Shown piece by piece: positions 36,988-46,311 of a stretch of DNA of 64,000 nt. The notes under the pieces are model-generated. The model was not told the origin of the DNA. It saw only the letters and a list, made by a program, of their open reading frames with translations, and searched no databases. This DNA comes from Nocardioides ungokensis (GTDB lineage Bacteria; Actinomycetota; Actinomycetes; Propionibacteriales; Nocardioidaceae). Positions within the stretch are counted from its first letter, which is position 1; each line of letters begins with the position of its first letter. The stretch spans positions 62,001-126,000 of the forward strand of contig NZ_CP059164.1 in NCBI RefSeq assembly GCF_013466985.1. Reading direction: 5' to 3'. The translations under genes were made by a program, and so were the position numbers.

Positions 36988-38390
36988 GCGAGCTGACCGT
37001 CCTGGCCATCGACACCCCGACGCTCGGGGACCGCAGCTACCTCGTCCACGACGGCGAGGTCGCCTTCGTGGTCGACCCGCAGCGCGACATCGACCGGGTC
37101 CTGGCCCTGCTCGAGGAGCACGGCGTGCGGCTCACCCACGTCTTCGAGACGCACATCCACAACGACTACGTGACCGGGGGGCTGGCCCTCGCACAGGCGA
37201 CCGGTGCGGCGTACCTGGTGAACGCCGACGACGAGGTCTCCTTCGAGCGGACCCCGGTCCTCGACGGCGAGGTCGTCGAGGTCGGCACCCGGATGCGCGT
37301 CACCGCGCTCGCCACCCCTGGCCACACCTTCACCCACCTGTCCTACGCGCTGGCCGTCGGCGACGACGGACTCGAGCGCGCGGTGGGTGTCTTCTCCGGC
37401 GGCTCGCTGCTGTACGGCGCCACCGGCCGCCCGGACCTCCTCGGGCCGACTCACACCCACGACCTGGTCCGTCACCAGCACGCCTCAGCCCACCGGCTGG
37501 CAGACCTGCTCCCCGACGACGCCGGCGTCTTCCCGACCCACGGCTTCGGATCGTTCTGCTCCACACGATCTGGGGGAGCAACCCAGTCCGAGGCGACCGA
37601 GTCGACGATCGGGCAGGAGAGGCGGGTCAATCCGGTGCTGACCCACGACGAGGAGACCTACGTCGAGGAGCTCCTCGCGGGCCTGGGTGCCTGGCCGGCG
37701 TACTACGCCCACATGGCGCCCGCGAACGCAGCCGGGCCCTCCGCGCCCGACCTGAGCCTGCCCGCCCTCGCCGACCCCGACGAGCTGCGCCACCGGATCG
37801 ACGCCGGCGAGTGGGTCGTCGACCTGCGCAACCGGACCGCCTTCGCCGCCGGGCACGTCCGCGGCACGCTGAACTTCGGGCTCGACGGCGGGTTCGCGAC
37901 GTACCTGGGCTGGCTCATCTCCTGGGGCACGCCGCTGACGCTGATGGGTGAGACCGCCGAGCAGGTCGCCGAGGCCCAGCGCGAGCTGGTCCGGATCGGC
38001 ATCGACCGACCCGCCGCGCACGCCACCGGCAAGCCCGAGGACTGGACCACCGGCGAGCTGGCCGACTTCCCGGTCGCCACGTTCGCCGACCTCGCCCAGG
38101 TTCGGCACCACCGCGAGGTCGTGGTCCTCGACGTCCGCCGGGGCGAGGAGCACGACGCGGCCCGGATCGCGGGCGCGGTCAACATCCCGCTGCACGAGCT
38201 GACCCGGCGGGTCGCCGAGGTCCCGGCCGGCGAGGTCTGGGTGCACTGCGCCGGCGGCTACCGGGCGTCGGTCGCGGCGTCGGTCCTCGATGCTGCCGGG
38301 CGCACGCTGGTCGCGGTCGACGACTCCTTCGACAACGCCGAGAAGGTCGGGCTGCACCTGGTGGGACCGGAGACCGGCGGAGCGGCGTGA
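36984..38390 (+). CDS. Persulfide dioxygenase-rhodanese fusion (CstB-like MBL-fold protein)
   Basis: A 468-residue protein. Residues 1-~245 are an ETHE1-type metallo-beta-lactamase domain with iron ligands in ETHIHNDYVTGG, TPGHTFTH and FPTHGFGS. Two rhodanese-like domains follow. The first (DLRNRTAFAAGHVRGTLNF) shows no catalytic cysteine; the second ends in VHCAGGYRAS with one. It should oxidise persulfides to sulfite or thiosulfate. It overlaps the upstream rhodanese and downstream TauE genes by four bases each, so oxidation and sulfite export are coupled. Confidence 0.85.
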   Translation: MSELTVLAIDTPTLGDRSYLVHDGEVAFVVDPQRDIDRVLALLEEHGVRLTHVFETHIHNDYVTGGLALAQATGAAYLVNADDEVSFERTPVLDGEVVEVGTRMRVTALATPGHTFTHLSYALAVGDDGLERAVGVFSGGSLLYGATGRPDLLGPTHTHDLVRHQHASAHRLADLLPDDAGVFPTHGFGSFCSTRSGGATQSEATESTIGQERRVNPVLTHDEETYVEELLAGLGAWPAYYAHMAPANAAGPSAPDLSLPALADPDELRHRIDAGEWVVDLRNRTAFAAGHVRGTLNFGLDGGFATYLGWLISWGTPLTLMGETAEQVAEAQRELVRIGIDRPAAHATGKPEDWTTGELADFPVATFADLAQVRHHREVVVLDVRRGEEHDAARIAGAVNIPLHELTRRVAEVPAGEVWVHCAGGYRASVAASVLDAAGRTLVAVDDSFDNAEKVGLHLVGPETGGAA

Positions 38391-39208
38391 CCCCAGTCCT
38401 GGTCGCCCTCGTGGCCGGCGCGCTGATCGGGCTCAGCCTGGGCGCGCTCGGCGGCGGCGGCTCCATCCTCGCCGTCCCGGTGCTCGTCTACGCGCTCGGC
38501 CAGAGCCCCGTGCAGGCGACCACCGGGTCACTCGTGGTGGTGGGGGTGACCTCGCTACTGGGCGCGGTCACGGCGTACCGCTCGGGCAACGTGCTGCTCG
38601 GCCGGGGCGTGGCCTTCGGGCTGGTCGCAACCGGTGGCGCGGTCGTCGGCGCCAAGGCCTCGGCGCACGTGCCCGAGGCGGTGCTGCTCGCGGCGTTCTC
38701 GGTGCTGATGCTCGCGGTCGGCGGCCTGATGGTGGTCCGTCAGGTGCGCAGCCGCCGCACCGGCGGCGTGCAGCAGGCCCGGACGTTCGACGAGCCGATC
38801 ATCCGGCTCAGCCCAACCTTCGCCTGCCAGTGCCCGCGGGCGCTGAAGGTGCTGGTCACCGCCACCGCCGTGGGTCTGCTCACCGGCTTCCTCGGCGTCG
38901 GCGGCGGCTTCCTGGTGGTGCCGGCCCTGGCGCTCGCGCTGGCGCTGCCGATGGAGTACGCCGCGGGCACGTCGCTGGTCGTCATCACGATCACCAGCGC
39001 GGCCGCCCTCGCCGTCCGCGCCGGCACCGGGATGCATCCCGACTGGGGCCCGGTCCTCGCCCTCACCGTTGCCTCGGCGACCGGTGGCGTGCTCGGCGCC
39101 CGGCTCGCGGCCCGCGCCGACACCCGCAGGCTCTCTGCCGCCTTCTCCGGCCTGGTCGTCGCGGTGGCCGTCGCCACCGCCGCCCAGGCCCTGCCCGCCC
39201 TCGCCTGA
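38387..39208 (+). CDS. TauE/SafE-family sulfite/organosulfur exporter
   Basis: A 273-residue membrane protein with about eight helices. Two repeats of the family motif are visible: LGALGGGGSILAVPVLVYAL near the N-terminus and LTGFLGVGGGFLVVPALALA in the second half. In this operon the obvious cargo is sulfite made by the persulfide dioxygenase, whose gene overlaps it by four bases. Confidence 0.85.
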   Translation: MTPVLVALVAGALIGLSLGALGGGGSILAVPVLVYALGQSPVQATTGSLVVVGVTSLLGAVTAYRSGNVLLGRGVAFGLVATGGAVVGAKASAHVPEAVLLAAFSVLMLAVGGLMVVRQVRSRRTGGVQQARTFDEPIIRLSPTFACQCPRALKVLVTATAVGLLTGFLGVGGGFLVVPALALALALPMEYAAGTSLVVITITSAAALAVRAGTGMHPDWGPVLALTVASATGGVLGARLAARADTRRLSAAFSGLVVAVAVATAAQALPALA

Positions 39209-39263
39209 CCCACCATCGATCCCCGTCCCGACACCCCGATCCATCGACACGAAGGAGACCACC

Positions 39264-39431
39264 ATGTGCCGACCCGTCGTCTGCAAGACCTGCGGCAAGA
39301 CCACCTGGGCCGGATGCGGCATGCACGTCAACCAGGTCCTGGCCGGCGTGCCCGCCTCCGACCGCTGCCCGGGCCACCCCAGGCCCGAGCGCTCCGGCGG
39401 GTTCTGGAGCCGGCTGACCGGCCGGGGCTGA
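39264..39431 (+). CDS. Small Cys-rich putative zinc-binding protein
   Basis: A 55-residue protein with cysteines and histidines in a pattern that suggests one or two metal sites: VCKTCGKTTWAGCGMH and CPGH. AGGAG precedes the ATG. It closes the sulfur operon, 55 bp after the TauE gene. I recall similar small proteins in other actinobacteria but no known function; binding zinc or carrying sulfane sulfur are both possible. Confidence 0.65.
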   Translation: MCRPVVCKTCGKTTWAGCGMHVNQVLAGVPASDRCPGHPRPERSGGFWSRLTGRG

Positions 39432-39440
39432 CCTTCCCCA

Positions 39441-39511
39441 TGTAACGCGCTGTCCACGGCACAAGTGCGGTGCCCCAAACCCCGCACCAGAGACGTGGAC
39501 ACCGCGTTACA
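39441..39511. repeat. Intergenic nested palindrome
   Basis: TGTAACGCGCTGTCCACG (39441-39458) pairs with 39494-39511 with a single mismatch over 18 bp. An inner pair GTGCGG/CCGCAC (39465-39470, 39482-39487) sits inside. It starts ten bases after the last sulfur-operon gene and ends before the carboxylase operator; a terminator is the simplest explanation. Confidence 0.6.
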
Positions 39512-39539
39512 ACGGTCGGGGCCACCGGGTTTACGCCGC

Positions 39540-39557
39540 GGTTAACGATCGCTAACC
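39540..39557 (+). promoter_or_regulatory. TetR operator of the acyl-CoA carboxylase operon
   Basis: GGTTAACGATCGCTAACC, a near-perfect palindrome. It overlaps a TAACCT -10 box (39553-39558) that lies six bases from the GTG start. The same operator/-10 arrangement controls the TetR gene at 35509, so that protein is the likely repressor. Confidence 0.65.
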
Positions 39558-39564
39558 TAGCCGT

Positions 39565-41136
39565 GTGACCGAGGACCTCAGGACGCTCGTCGACGACCTC
39601 CGCGAACGCCTGGCGATCGCCCGTCAGGGCGGCAGCGAGTCCGCGCGCAAGAAGCACACTGACCGGGGCAAGCTGCTGGTGCGCGACCGTGTGGACCGGC
39701 TGCTCGACCCGGGCAGCCCGTTCCTCGAGCTGAGCCCGCTCGCCGCGACCGGGATGTACGGCGCCAGGGACGGCGAGGAGGCCGTCCCGAGCGCCGGTGT
39801 CGTGACCGGCATCGGCCGGGTCAGCGGCCGGGAGTGCGTGGTGGTCGCCAACGACGCGACGGTCAAGGGCGGCACCTACTACCCGATCACGGTCAAGAAG
39901 CACCTGCGCGCGCAGGCCGTGGCCGCCGACAACCGGCTCCCGTGCCTCTATCTCGTCGACTCCGGCGGCGCGTTCCTGCCGATGCAGGACGACGTCTTCC
40001 CCGACCGGGAGCACTTCGGCCGGATCTTCTTCAACCAGGCCAACCTCTCCGCGCAGGGCATCCCCCAGGTCGCCAGCGTGATGGGCTCCTGCACCGCCGG
40101 CGGCGCCTACGTCCCGGCCATGTCCGACGAGACCGTCATCGTCAAGGACCAGGGCACGATCTTCCTCGGTGGACCACCGCTGGTGAAGGCCGCGACCGGC
40201 GAGGTCGTCACCGCCGAGGAGCTCGGCGGCGGCGACGTGCACGCCCGCACCTCCGGGGTCGTCGACCACCTCGCCGAGGACGACGCGCACGCGCTGGCCA
40301 TCGTGCGCAGCATCGTGGCGACCTTCGAGCGCCCCACCGCCTCCTCGATCCCGGTCCACGAGGTCGAGGAGCCGCACGAGGACCCCTCGACGCTCTACGA
40401 CGTGGTCCCAGCCGACACCCGCACGCCGTACGACGTGCGCGAGGTGATCCGCCGGGTCGTCGACGCCAGCCGGTTCCACGAGTTCAAGAAGCTGTACGGC
40501 GAGACGCTGGTCTGCGGGTTCGCCCGGATCCACGGCTACCCCGTCGGGATCATCGCCAACAACGGCATCCTGTTCAGCGAGTCGGCGCTCAAGGGCGCCC
40601 ACTTCATCGAGCTGTGCAACCAGCGCGGCGTCCCGCTGGTGTTCCTGCAGAACATCACCGGCTTCATGGTCGGCCGGGAGTACGAGAACCGCGGGATCGC
40701 CCGCGACGGCGCCAAGCTCGTCACCGCGGTGGCCTGCTCGGTGGTCCCCAAGTTCACGGTCGTGATCGGCGGCTCCTTCGGCGCCGGCAACTACGGCATG
40801 TGCGGCCGCGCCTACGACCCGCGCTTCCTGTGGATGTGGCCCAACGCCCGGATCTCGGTGATGGGCGGCGAGCAGGCCGCGAGCGTGCTGGCGACCGTGC
40901 GCCGCGACGGCCTGGAGGCGCGGGGCGAGGAGTGGTCGACCGAGGACGAGGAGTCGTTCAAGGCCCCCATCCGCGACCAGTACGAGCACCAGGGGTCGCC
41001 GTACTACTCCACCGCCCGCCTCTGGGACGACGGCGTCATCGACCCCGCCGACACCAGGCGCGTCCTCGGCATGGGCCTCGCGGCCGCGGCCAACGCGCCG
41101 GTGCCCGAGCCCTCCTACGGCATCTTCAGGATGTGA
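39565..41136 (+). CDS. accD1: Acyl-CoA carboxylase, carboxyltransferase (beta) subunit, methylcrotonyl-CoA type
   Basis: A 523-residue biotin-dependent carboxyltransferase. Both crotonase-like halves are present: [15 protein letters not shown] and [16 protein letters not shown] in the first, [15 protein letters not shown] and [17 protein letters not shown] in the second. The last two motifs are typical of methylcrotonyl-CoA carboxylase. With the alpha subunit encoded next it should carboxylate 3-methylcrotonyl-CoA in leucine breakdown. The leaderless GTG start follows the TetR operator. Its stop overlaps the alpha-subunit start (TGATG). Confidence 0.85.
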   Translation: MTEDLRTLVDDLRERLAIARQGGSESARKKHTDRGKLLVRDRVDRLLDPGSPFLELSPLAATGMYGARDGEEAVPSAGVVTGIGRVSGRECVVVANDATVKGGTYYPITVKKHLRAQAVAADNRLPCLYLVDSGGAFLPMQDDVFPDREHFGRIFFNQANLSAQGIPQVASVMGSCTAGGAYVPAMSDETVIVKDQGTIFLGGPPLVKAATGEVVTAEELGGGDVHARTSGVVDHLAEDDAHALAIVRSIVATFERPTASSIPVHEVEEPHEDPSTLYDVVPADTRTPYDVREVIRRVVDASRFHEFKKLYGETLVCGFARIHGYPVGIIANNGILFSESALKGAHFIELCNQRGVPLVFLQNITGFMVGREYENRGIARDGAKLVTAVACSVVPKFTVVIGGSFGAGNYGMCGRAYDPRFLWMWPNARISVMGGEQAASVLATVRRDGLEARGEEWSTEDEESFKAPIRDQYEHQGSPYYSTARLWDDGVIDPADTRRVLGMGLAAAANAPVPEPSYGIFRM

Positions 41137-43097
41137 TGAACATGAACACCGTCCTGATCGCCAACCGTGGCGAGATCGCCCTCCGCGTGATCCGTGCCTG
41201 CCGTGCCGCGGGCGTGCGCAGCATCGCGGTGTACGCCGATGCCGACCTGCTGGCGCCGCACGTGCGCGAGGCCGACGAGGCGGTGCGCGTCGCGAGCTAC
41301 CTCGACATCGACGCGGTGGTCGCCGCCGCGCTCGAGACGGGCGCCGACGCGATCCACCCCGGTTACGGCTTCCTCTCCGAGCGGGCGGAGTTCGCCCGGG
41401 CGGTGGAGAAGGCCGGGCTGAAGCTGGTCGGCCCGTCGTCGGAGGTCATGGAGCGGATGGGCCGCAAGGACGCCGCCCGCGAGATCGCGGTCGCCGCGGG
41501 CGTTCCGGTGGTGCCGCGCGGCAGCGGCGAGGACGACGACGGGGCGATGCGGTTCCCGGTCCTGGTCAAGGCCGCCGCCGGCGGCGGCGGCAAGGGGATG
41601 CGGATCGTGCGCGAGGAGGCCGAGCTCGAGGGGGCCGTCGCCGCCGCGAAGCGCGAGGCGCTCTCCGCCTTCGGCGACGACACGATCCTGGTCGAGAAGT
41701 ACGTCGAGCACGGGCGCCACATCGAGGTCCAGGTGCTCGCCGACGCCCACGGCAACGTGGTCCACCTCTTCGAGCGCGACTGCTCGACCCAGCGCCGCCA
41801 CCAGAAGGTCCTCGAGGAGGCCCCGGCGCCGACCATCTCCCCGGAGGTGCGCCGCACGGTCACCGAGGCGTCGGTCGCGCTGGCCGCCCACGTGGGCTAC
41901 GAGAACGCCGGCACCGTGGAGTTCCTCCTCGACCCTGAGGCCAATGGGGGCACCGGCGAGGCGTACTTCCTGGAGATGAACACGCGCCTGCAGGTGGAAC
42001 ACCCCGTCACCGAGTCGGTGGTCGTGGTGACCTCGCCCCAGCAGCGGGCGACCGGAGCGCCCGGCACCCCGGTCGACCTGGTCCGGCTCCAGCTGCTGGT
42101 GGCGGCCGGCGAGCCGCTGCCGTTCACCCAGGAGGACCTGGCCGTGAGCGGGCACTCGATCGAGGCCCGCGTGTACGCCGAGGATCCCTTCAACGGCTTC
42201 CTGCCGCAGGCCGGCACGGCCACGCTGGTGCGCTGGCCGGAGCGGGCCCGCGTCGACGCCGCGCTGGAGAGCGGGCAGGTCGTCAGCACGTCGTACGACC
42301 CGATGCTGGGCAAGATCATCGTGCACGGCCCCGACCGCGAGTCCGCCCGCCGGGCCCTGGTCGCGGCGCTCGACGACACCGCGATCCTCGGCGTCACGAC
42401 CAACACCGGCTTCCTGCGGGCGCTGGCCGTCAGTGACGAGTTCCGCGACGCGACCATCGACACCGCCTGGCTCGACCACCACACCGTGCCGGAGCCGTCG
42501 CGCGACCTGGCGCGGCTCTTCGCCGCCTGGATCCAGGCGATGCTCGTCGCCGAGCAGGACACCGGGCACCCGTTCCGGGCCGACGGCTGGCGCTCGGGGA
42601 GCGACCCGGCGCCGACCGTGGTCGAGCTCGACGAGACGCTGCTGGTCGACCGGGCCCGCGGCCGGGTCATCGATCACACGGGCGAGCGGGAGGTGCACCA
42701 GCTGCTCGCCGAGCGGCACGTGTGCGTGCTCACCGTCGACGGCCGTCGCGAGCGGGCCGTCGTGAACGTGCAGCCGCACATCGTCGAGGCCGTCCACCGC
42801 GGCCAGCGGTTCGTCTTCGAGCGGCCCGACGTCTTCGCCGACCACGCCGTCGCGGCCGGGGACGGGACGATCGTCGCGCCGATGCCCGGCACCTTGCTCG
42901 ACATACGCGTCGAGGCCGGCCAGGTCGTCGCCGAGGGTGACGTGCTCGGCGCGATGGAGGCGATGAAGATGGAGCTGAGCCTCAAGGCACCGTTCGCCGG
43001 CACGGTGACCGCCGTGGACGCCGCGCCCGGCGACCAGGTCGCCCTCGGCGCCCGGCTGTTCCTGGTCGAGCCTGACCACCCCCACGAGGAGAGCTGA
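41136..43097 (+). CDS. accA1: Acyl-CoA carboxylase alpha subunit: biotin carboxylase plus biotin carrier
   Basis: A 653-residue protein. The biotin carboxylase domain (1-~450) shows GEIALRVIRACR, the ATP-grasp loop KAAAGGGGKGM, and EMNTRLQVEHPVTE. The C-terminal biotinyl domain has the lysine in EAMKMEL. It carboxylates its own biotin for the carboxyltransferase encoded upstream. ATG at 41136 or 41142 are both possible starts. The stop shares a base with the HMG-CoA lyase start, so three genes form one leucine-catabolic operon; an isovaleryl-CoA dehydrogenase is not in the window. Confidence 0.88.
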   Translation: MNMNTVLIANRGEIALRVIRACRAAGVRSIAVYADADLLAPHVREADEAVRVASYLDIDAVVAAALETGADAIHPGYGFLSERAEFARAVEKAGLKLVGPSSEVMERMGRKDAAREIAVAAGVPVVPRGSGEDDDGAMRFPVLVKAAAGGGGKGMRIVREEAELEGAVAAAKREALSAFGDDTILVEKYVEHGRHIEVQVLADAHGNVVHLFERDCSTQRRHQKVLEEAPAPTISPEVRRTVTEASVALAAHVGYENAGTVEFLLDPEANGGTGEAYFLEMNTRLQVEHPVTESVVVVTSPQQRATGAPGTPVDLVRLQLLVAAGEPLPFTQEDLAVSGHSIEARVYAEDPFNGFLPQAGTATLVRWPERARVDAALESGQVVSTSYDPMLGKIIVHGPDRESARRALVAALDDTAILGVTTNTGFLRALAVSDEFRDATIDTAWLDHHTVPEPSRDLARLFAAWIQAMLVAEQDTGHPFRADGWRSGSDPAPTVVELDETLLVDRARGRVIDHTGEREVHQLLAERHVCVLTVDGRRERAVVNVQPHIVEAVHRGQRFVFERPDVFADHAVAAGDGTIVAPMPGTLLDIRVEAGQVVAEGDVLGAMEAMKMELSLKAPFAGTVTAVDAAPGDQVALGARLFLVEPDHPHEES

Positions 43098-44070
43098 TGC
43101 GCACGCCCACCGTGGTGCCCGCCACCCCCGCGCCGGTGGCGCCGATGCCCGACCGGGTCACGATCTACGAGGTCGGGCCGCGCGACGGGTTGCAGAACGA
43201 GAAGGCCCTGGTGCCGACCGAGGTCAAGGCGGAGTTCGTGCGCCGCCTCCTCCAGGCCGGGCTGCCCGTCGTCGAGGCCACCAGCTTCGTGCACCCGACG
43301 TGGGTCCCCCAGCTCGCGGACGCCGCCGAGCTGATGACGATGCTCGGAGACGCCGGGCGCGACTGCCCCGTGCTGGTCCCCAACGACCGCGGCCTGGACC
43401 GGGCGCTGGAGCTCGGGGTGCGGCACATCGCGATCTTCGGGTCCGCGACGGAGACCTTCGCCCAGAAGAACCTCAACCGCAGCCTCGACGAGCAGTTCGC
43501 GATGTTCGAGCCCACCGTGCGCCGGGCCCGCGAGCACGGTCTCGACGCGTGCGCGCCTACGTCTCCATGTGCTTCGGCGACCCCTGGGAGGGCGGGGTGC
43601 CGGTCGCCCAGGTCGTCGAGGTCGGCAAGCGCCTCTTCGACCTCGGGGCCAGCCAGCTCAGCCTCGGCGACACCATCGGCGTCGGCACGGCCGGCCACGT
43701 CACGGCGCTGGTCCGCGCCTTCGTGGAGGCCGGGATGGGCCTCGACCAGCTCGCCATGCACTTCCACGACACCTACGGCCAGGCGCTCGCCAACACCTAC
43801 GCCGCCCTCCAGGCCGGCGTCACGACGTACGACGCGAGCGCCGGCGGACTGGGCGGCTGCCCCTACGCCAAGAGCGCGACCGGCAACCTGGCCACCGAGG
43901 ACCTGGTGTGGATGCTGCACGGCCTCGGCATCGAGACCGGCGTCGACCTCGAGGAGGTCGCGGCCGCCAGCGTCTGGATGGCCGGCCACCTCGGCCGCCC
44001 CAGCCCGTCGGCGGTCGTGCGTGCCCTCGCCCCGGCCTCGTCGGCCGGTGCGGCACAATCTGGCGCATGA
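43097..44070 (+). pseudogene. Hydroxymethylglutaryl-CoA lyase, frameshifted
   Basis: An HMGL-like aldolase broken into two frames. The first holds the active-site opening EVGPRDGLQNEK, EATSFVHPTWVPQ and NLNRSLDEQFAMF; the second holds RAYVSMCFGDPWEG, SLGDTIGVG, MHFHDTYGQAL (metal histidines) and GGLGGCPYAKSATGN (catalytic cysteine). They meet at 43547-43549, where one base appears lost. Every catalytic motif survives, so sequence error is more likely than decay. It cleaves HMG-CoA to acetoacetate and acetyl-CoA, the last step after methylcrotonyl-CoA carboxylase. The sulfotransferase start overlaps its last codon. Confidence 0.8.
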
Positions 44071-45158
44071 GCCGGGTCGTCTACCTGCACGTCGGTGCCC
44101 CCAAGACCGGCACGACCTACCTCCAGGACCGGCTCGGCCTCAACGCCCGCTCCCTGGCCCGGCACAAGGTGCACGTCCCGACCGGGTCCCCGCTGGTGAG
44201 CCCGGCGCTCTTCCAGTTCCGGGCCGCGCTCGACCTGCTCGGCCAGGACTGGGGTGGACAGCCCGGGCACGCCGAGGGCGCCTGGGACACGCTGGCCCGC
44301 AAGGTGCGGCGGCGCAGCGGCACGGTGATCGTGAGCCACGAGATCCTCGCCCCCGCGTCGCCCCAGAAGGTCGCGAAGGCGATGGCCGACCTCGGCGACA
44401 GCGAGGTCCACATCATCTACTCCGCCCGCGACCTGGGCCGCCAGATCCCGGCCGCGTGGCAGGAGAGCATCAAGCAGGGCCGCAAGTGGTCCTACGAGCG
44501 CTTCCTGAACCGCTGCGAGCGCGGGAACTCCTGGTTCTTCCGCGCCTTCGACCTCCCCGCTGTCCTCGGCACCTGGGGCGCCGGCCTCCCGCCGGAGCGC
44601 ATCCACGTGCTCACCGTGCCGCGCTCCGGCGCCGTCGGCGGCGACTCGCTGTGGCTGCGGTTCTGCCGGGCCACCGGCATCGACCCCGCCTGGGCGCCCG
44701 TCGACAGCGACCGCGCCAACCGGTCGCTGGGGGTCGCCGAGACGCAGGTCGTGCGCCAGCTCAACCGGCGGATGAAGCGGGCCACCCGCCGCGAGGCGGA
44801 GTACGACGAGCTGATCCGCGAGATGCTCGCCCAGGACCAGCTGGTGCGCCGTACCTCGGCACCGGTCCGGCTGCCCCCCGACCGCTTCGACTGGGCCGAG
44901 ACCGAGACCGAGCGCTGGCTCGACTGGATCACGGGCAGCGGGGTCGACGTGATCGGCGACCTCGACGAGCTGCGGCCGGTGCGCCCGGAGGAGGGCGAGC
45001 GCTGGCGCAACCCCGATCGGGTCCGGCCACGCAAGCAGCTGCGCGCCGCCCTGGACGCCCTGGCCGCCATGACCGAGGAGGCCGCCGGCCGCACCGACCC
45101 GGAGCGGCAGCTGGTCCGGCGGGTCCGCACCCAGGCCCAGCGGCTGCGCCACTCGTGA
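44067..45158 (+). CDS. Sulfotransferase-like protein (first of three tandem paralogues)
   Basis: A 363-residue cytosolic protein. The N-terminal YLHVGAPKTGTTYLQDRL is the 5'-phosphosulfate-binding loop of PAPS-dependent sulfotransferases, and YSARDLGRQIPAAW fits the 3'-phosphate-binding region. The C-terminal ~90 residues are charged and helical. It should transfer sulfate from PAPS to a sugar, lipid or small molecule; the acceptor is unknown. Its ATG lies seven bases after CACAAT inside the HMG-CoA lyase gene, so it has its own possible leaderless promoter. It overlaps the next gene by four bases (GTGA). Confidence 0.72.
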   Translation: MSRVVYLHVGAPKTGTTYLQDRLGLNARSLARHKVHVPTGSPLVSPALFQFRAALDLLGQDWGGQPGHAEGAWDTLARKVRRRSGTVIVSHEILAPASPQKVAKAMADLGDSEVHIIYSARDLGRQIPAAWQESIKQGRKWSYERFLNRCERGNSWFFRAFDLPAVLGTWGAGLPPERIHVLTVPRSGAVGGDSLWLRFCRATGIDPAWAPVDSDRANRSLGVAETQVVRQLNRRMKRATRREAEYDELIREMLAQDQLVRRTSAPVRLPPDRFDWAETETERWLDWITGSGVDVIGDLDELRPVRPEEGERWRNPDRVRPRKQLRAALDALAAMTEEAAGRTDPERQLVRRVRTQAQRLRHS

Positions 45159-46311
45159 GCGCCGCGGACGAGGACACCCCGGGCGTACGCCGTGCCTGGG
45201 GTTGGGTGGGCCACCTGCGCGACGGCGGCACCACCCCCTGGGACGACTGGTCGGGTCAGGGGCCCGCGGGCGGACGCGTGCTGCCCGGAGCCCAGCAGCT
45301 CGAGCTGCTGCGCCGCCTCAACGTCGCCGGTGCCCCCTCGCCCACGCTGGTCGAGCGGGTGGTGGCAGCCTCGGCGCCGGGCCGCGGCCGACCCGACCTC
45401 GAGCTCGAGGGCTCCGTCGAGCGCCGCCGCTTCGGCCCGCCCCCGGTCGACCCGGGGCACCTGCCCGATGACGAGCTGCTCCGGGTGGCAGCCGCCCTGA
45501 TCGCCGAGGACGTCGTCGCCACCGACCCGGAGCCGGTGGACGGCCCGGGCTGGGTGCGGCCCTGGCGCCGGCGCTACCGGCTGCTCGGCGACCCGGCGCT
45601 GACCGCGCCGTGGCGACACGAGCTGGTGGCCCGTGGTCGTCCGCCCGGCGGCCGCGGCGCCCTCGTGCTCGTCCTCGGCACGGACCTGACCCAGATGCTG
45701 GCCGACGTGTGGGAGCACCGCTGCTTCGGCGAGGGTGGCGCGGCCTGGAGCCGCTGGCTGGACTCGCTCGGGCGCCGCGACACGCTGCCGCCGCGGGCCG
45801 ACCTGCTCCACATCGCCCGGACCTGGTCGGCCCGGTCCGGTCGTCGGGTGGAGGTCGTCCTCGACCCGACAGCCCTTCCCGGCCTCGTGGGGGTCCGGCG
45901 TCTCGCCGCGCCCCCCGCGCCGGTCTCCGCCGACGCCGCCGACCTGGCCCGCCGGGTCTCCGCGGTGCTCGGCCTCCTCGTCGACCGCCACCGGCGCGAG
46001 GTGCTGCTGCGGCGGGCCCTTCGGCCCCGGCTGGCCAGGCTGGGCGGCGCGCCGGTCGTCGTACCCCCGGAGCACCTCGGGTGGCTGGACGACCGGGCGG
46101 TGGCGATGCGTGAGGGTCTGCTCGGCGCTGGATACGCTGTGCACGGCGACCCCGACCTGCTGTTGCCCCGGACGCGTCCCGGCGCGGTCGAGCCGTCCGA
46201 CGCGGGCGTGCTGGCGCTGGCGCTCCGGCTGCTGCTCGAGGGCGTGGCGCCGCGGAGCGGGGACGACGCCGGGCAAGACAGCACCCACGACCGCGAGGAG
46301 ACGACGAGTGA
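45155..46311 (+). CDS. Divergent sulfotransferase-like paralogue lacking the PAPS loop
   Basis: About 385 residues from GTG 45155. I do not recognise the first ~165. Later parts align by eye with the flanking sulfotransferase-like proteins: LVLGTDLTQMLADVWEHRC with the RDLxRQIPAxW segment, and VPPEHLGWLDD...YAVHGDPDLL with their conserved C-terminal PP...W...VVGDL block. The N-terminal PAPS loop is missing, so catalysis by itself is doubtful. The frame has no stop here and stays open to 47479. I place the end at TGA 46309-46311 (one frame over, overlapping the next GTG), assuming one lost base near the end. Confidence 0.5.

Noticed and set aside
36676..39208. Copper-resistance operon controlled by CsoR.
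   Set aside because: The repressor lacks the copper-ligand histidine and no copper ATPase or chaperone is present; every neighbour is a sulfur gene.
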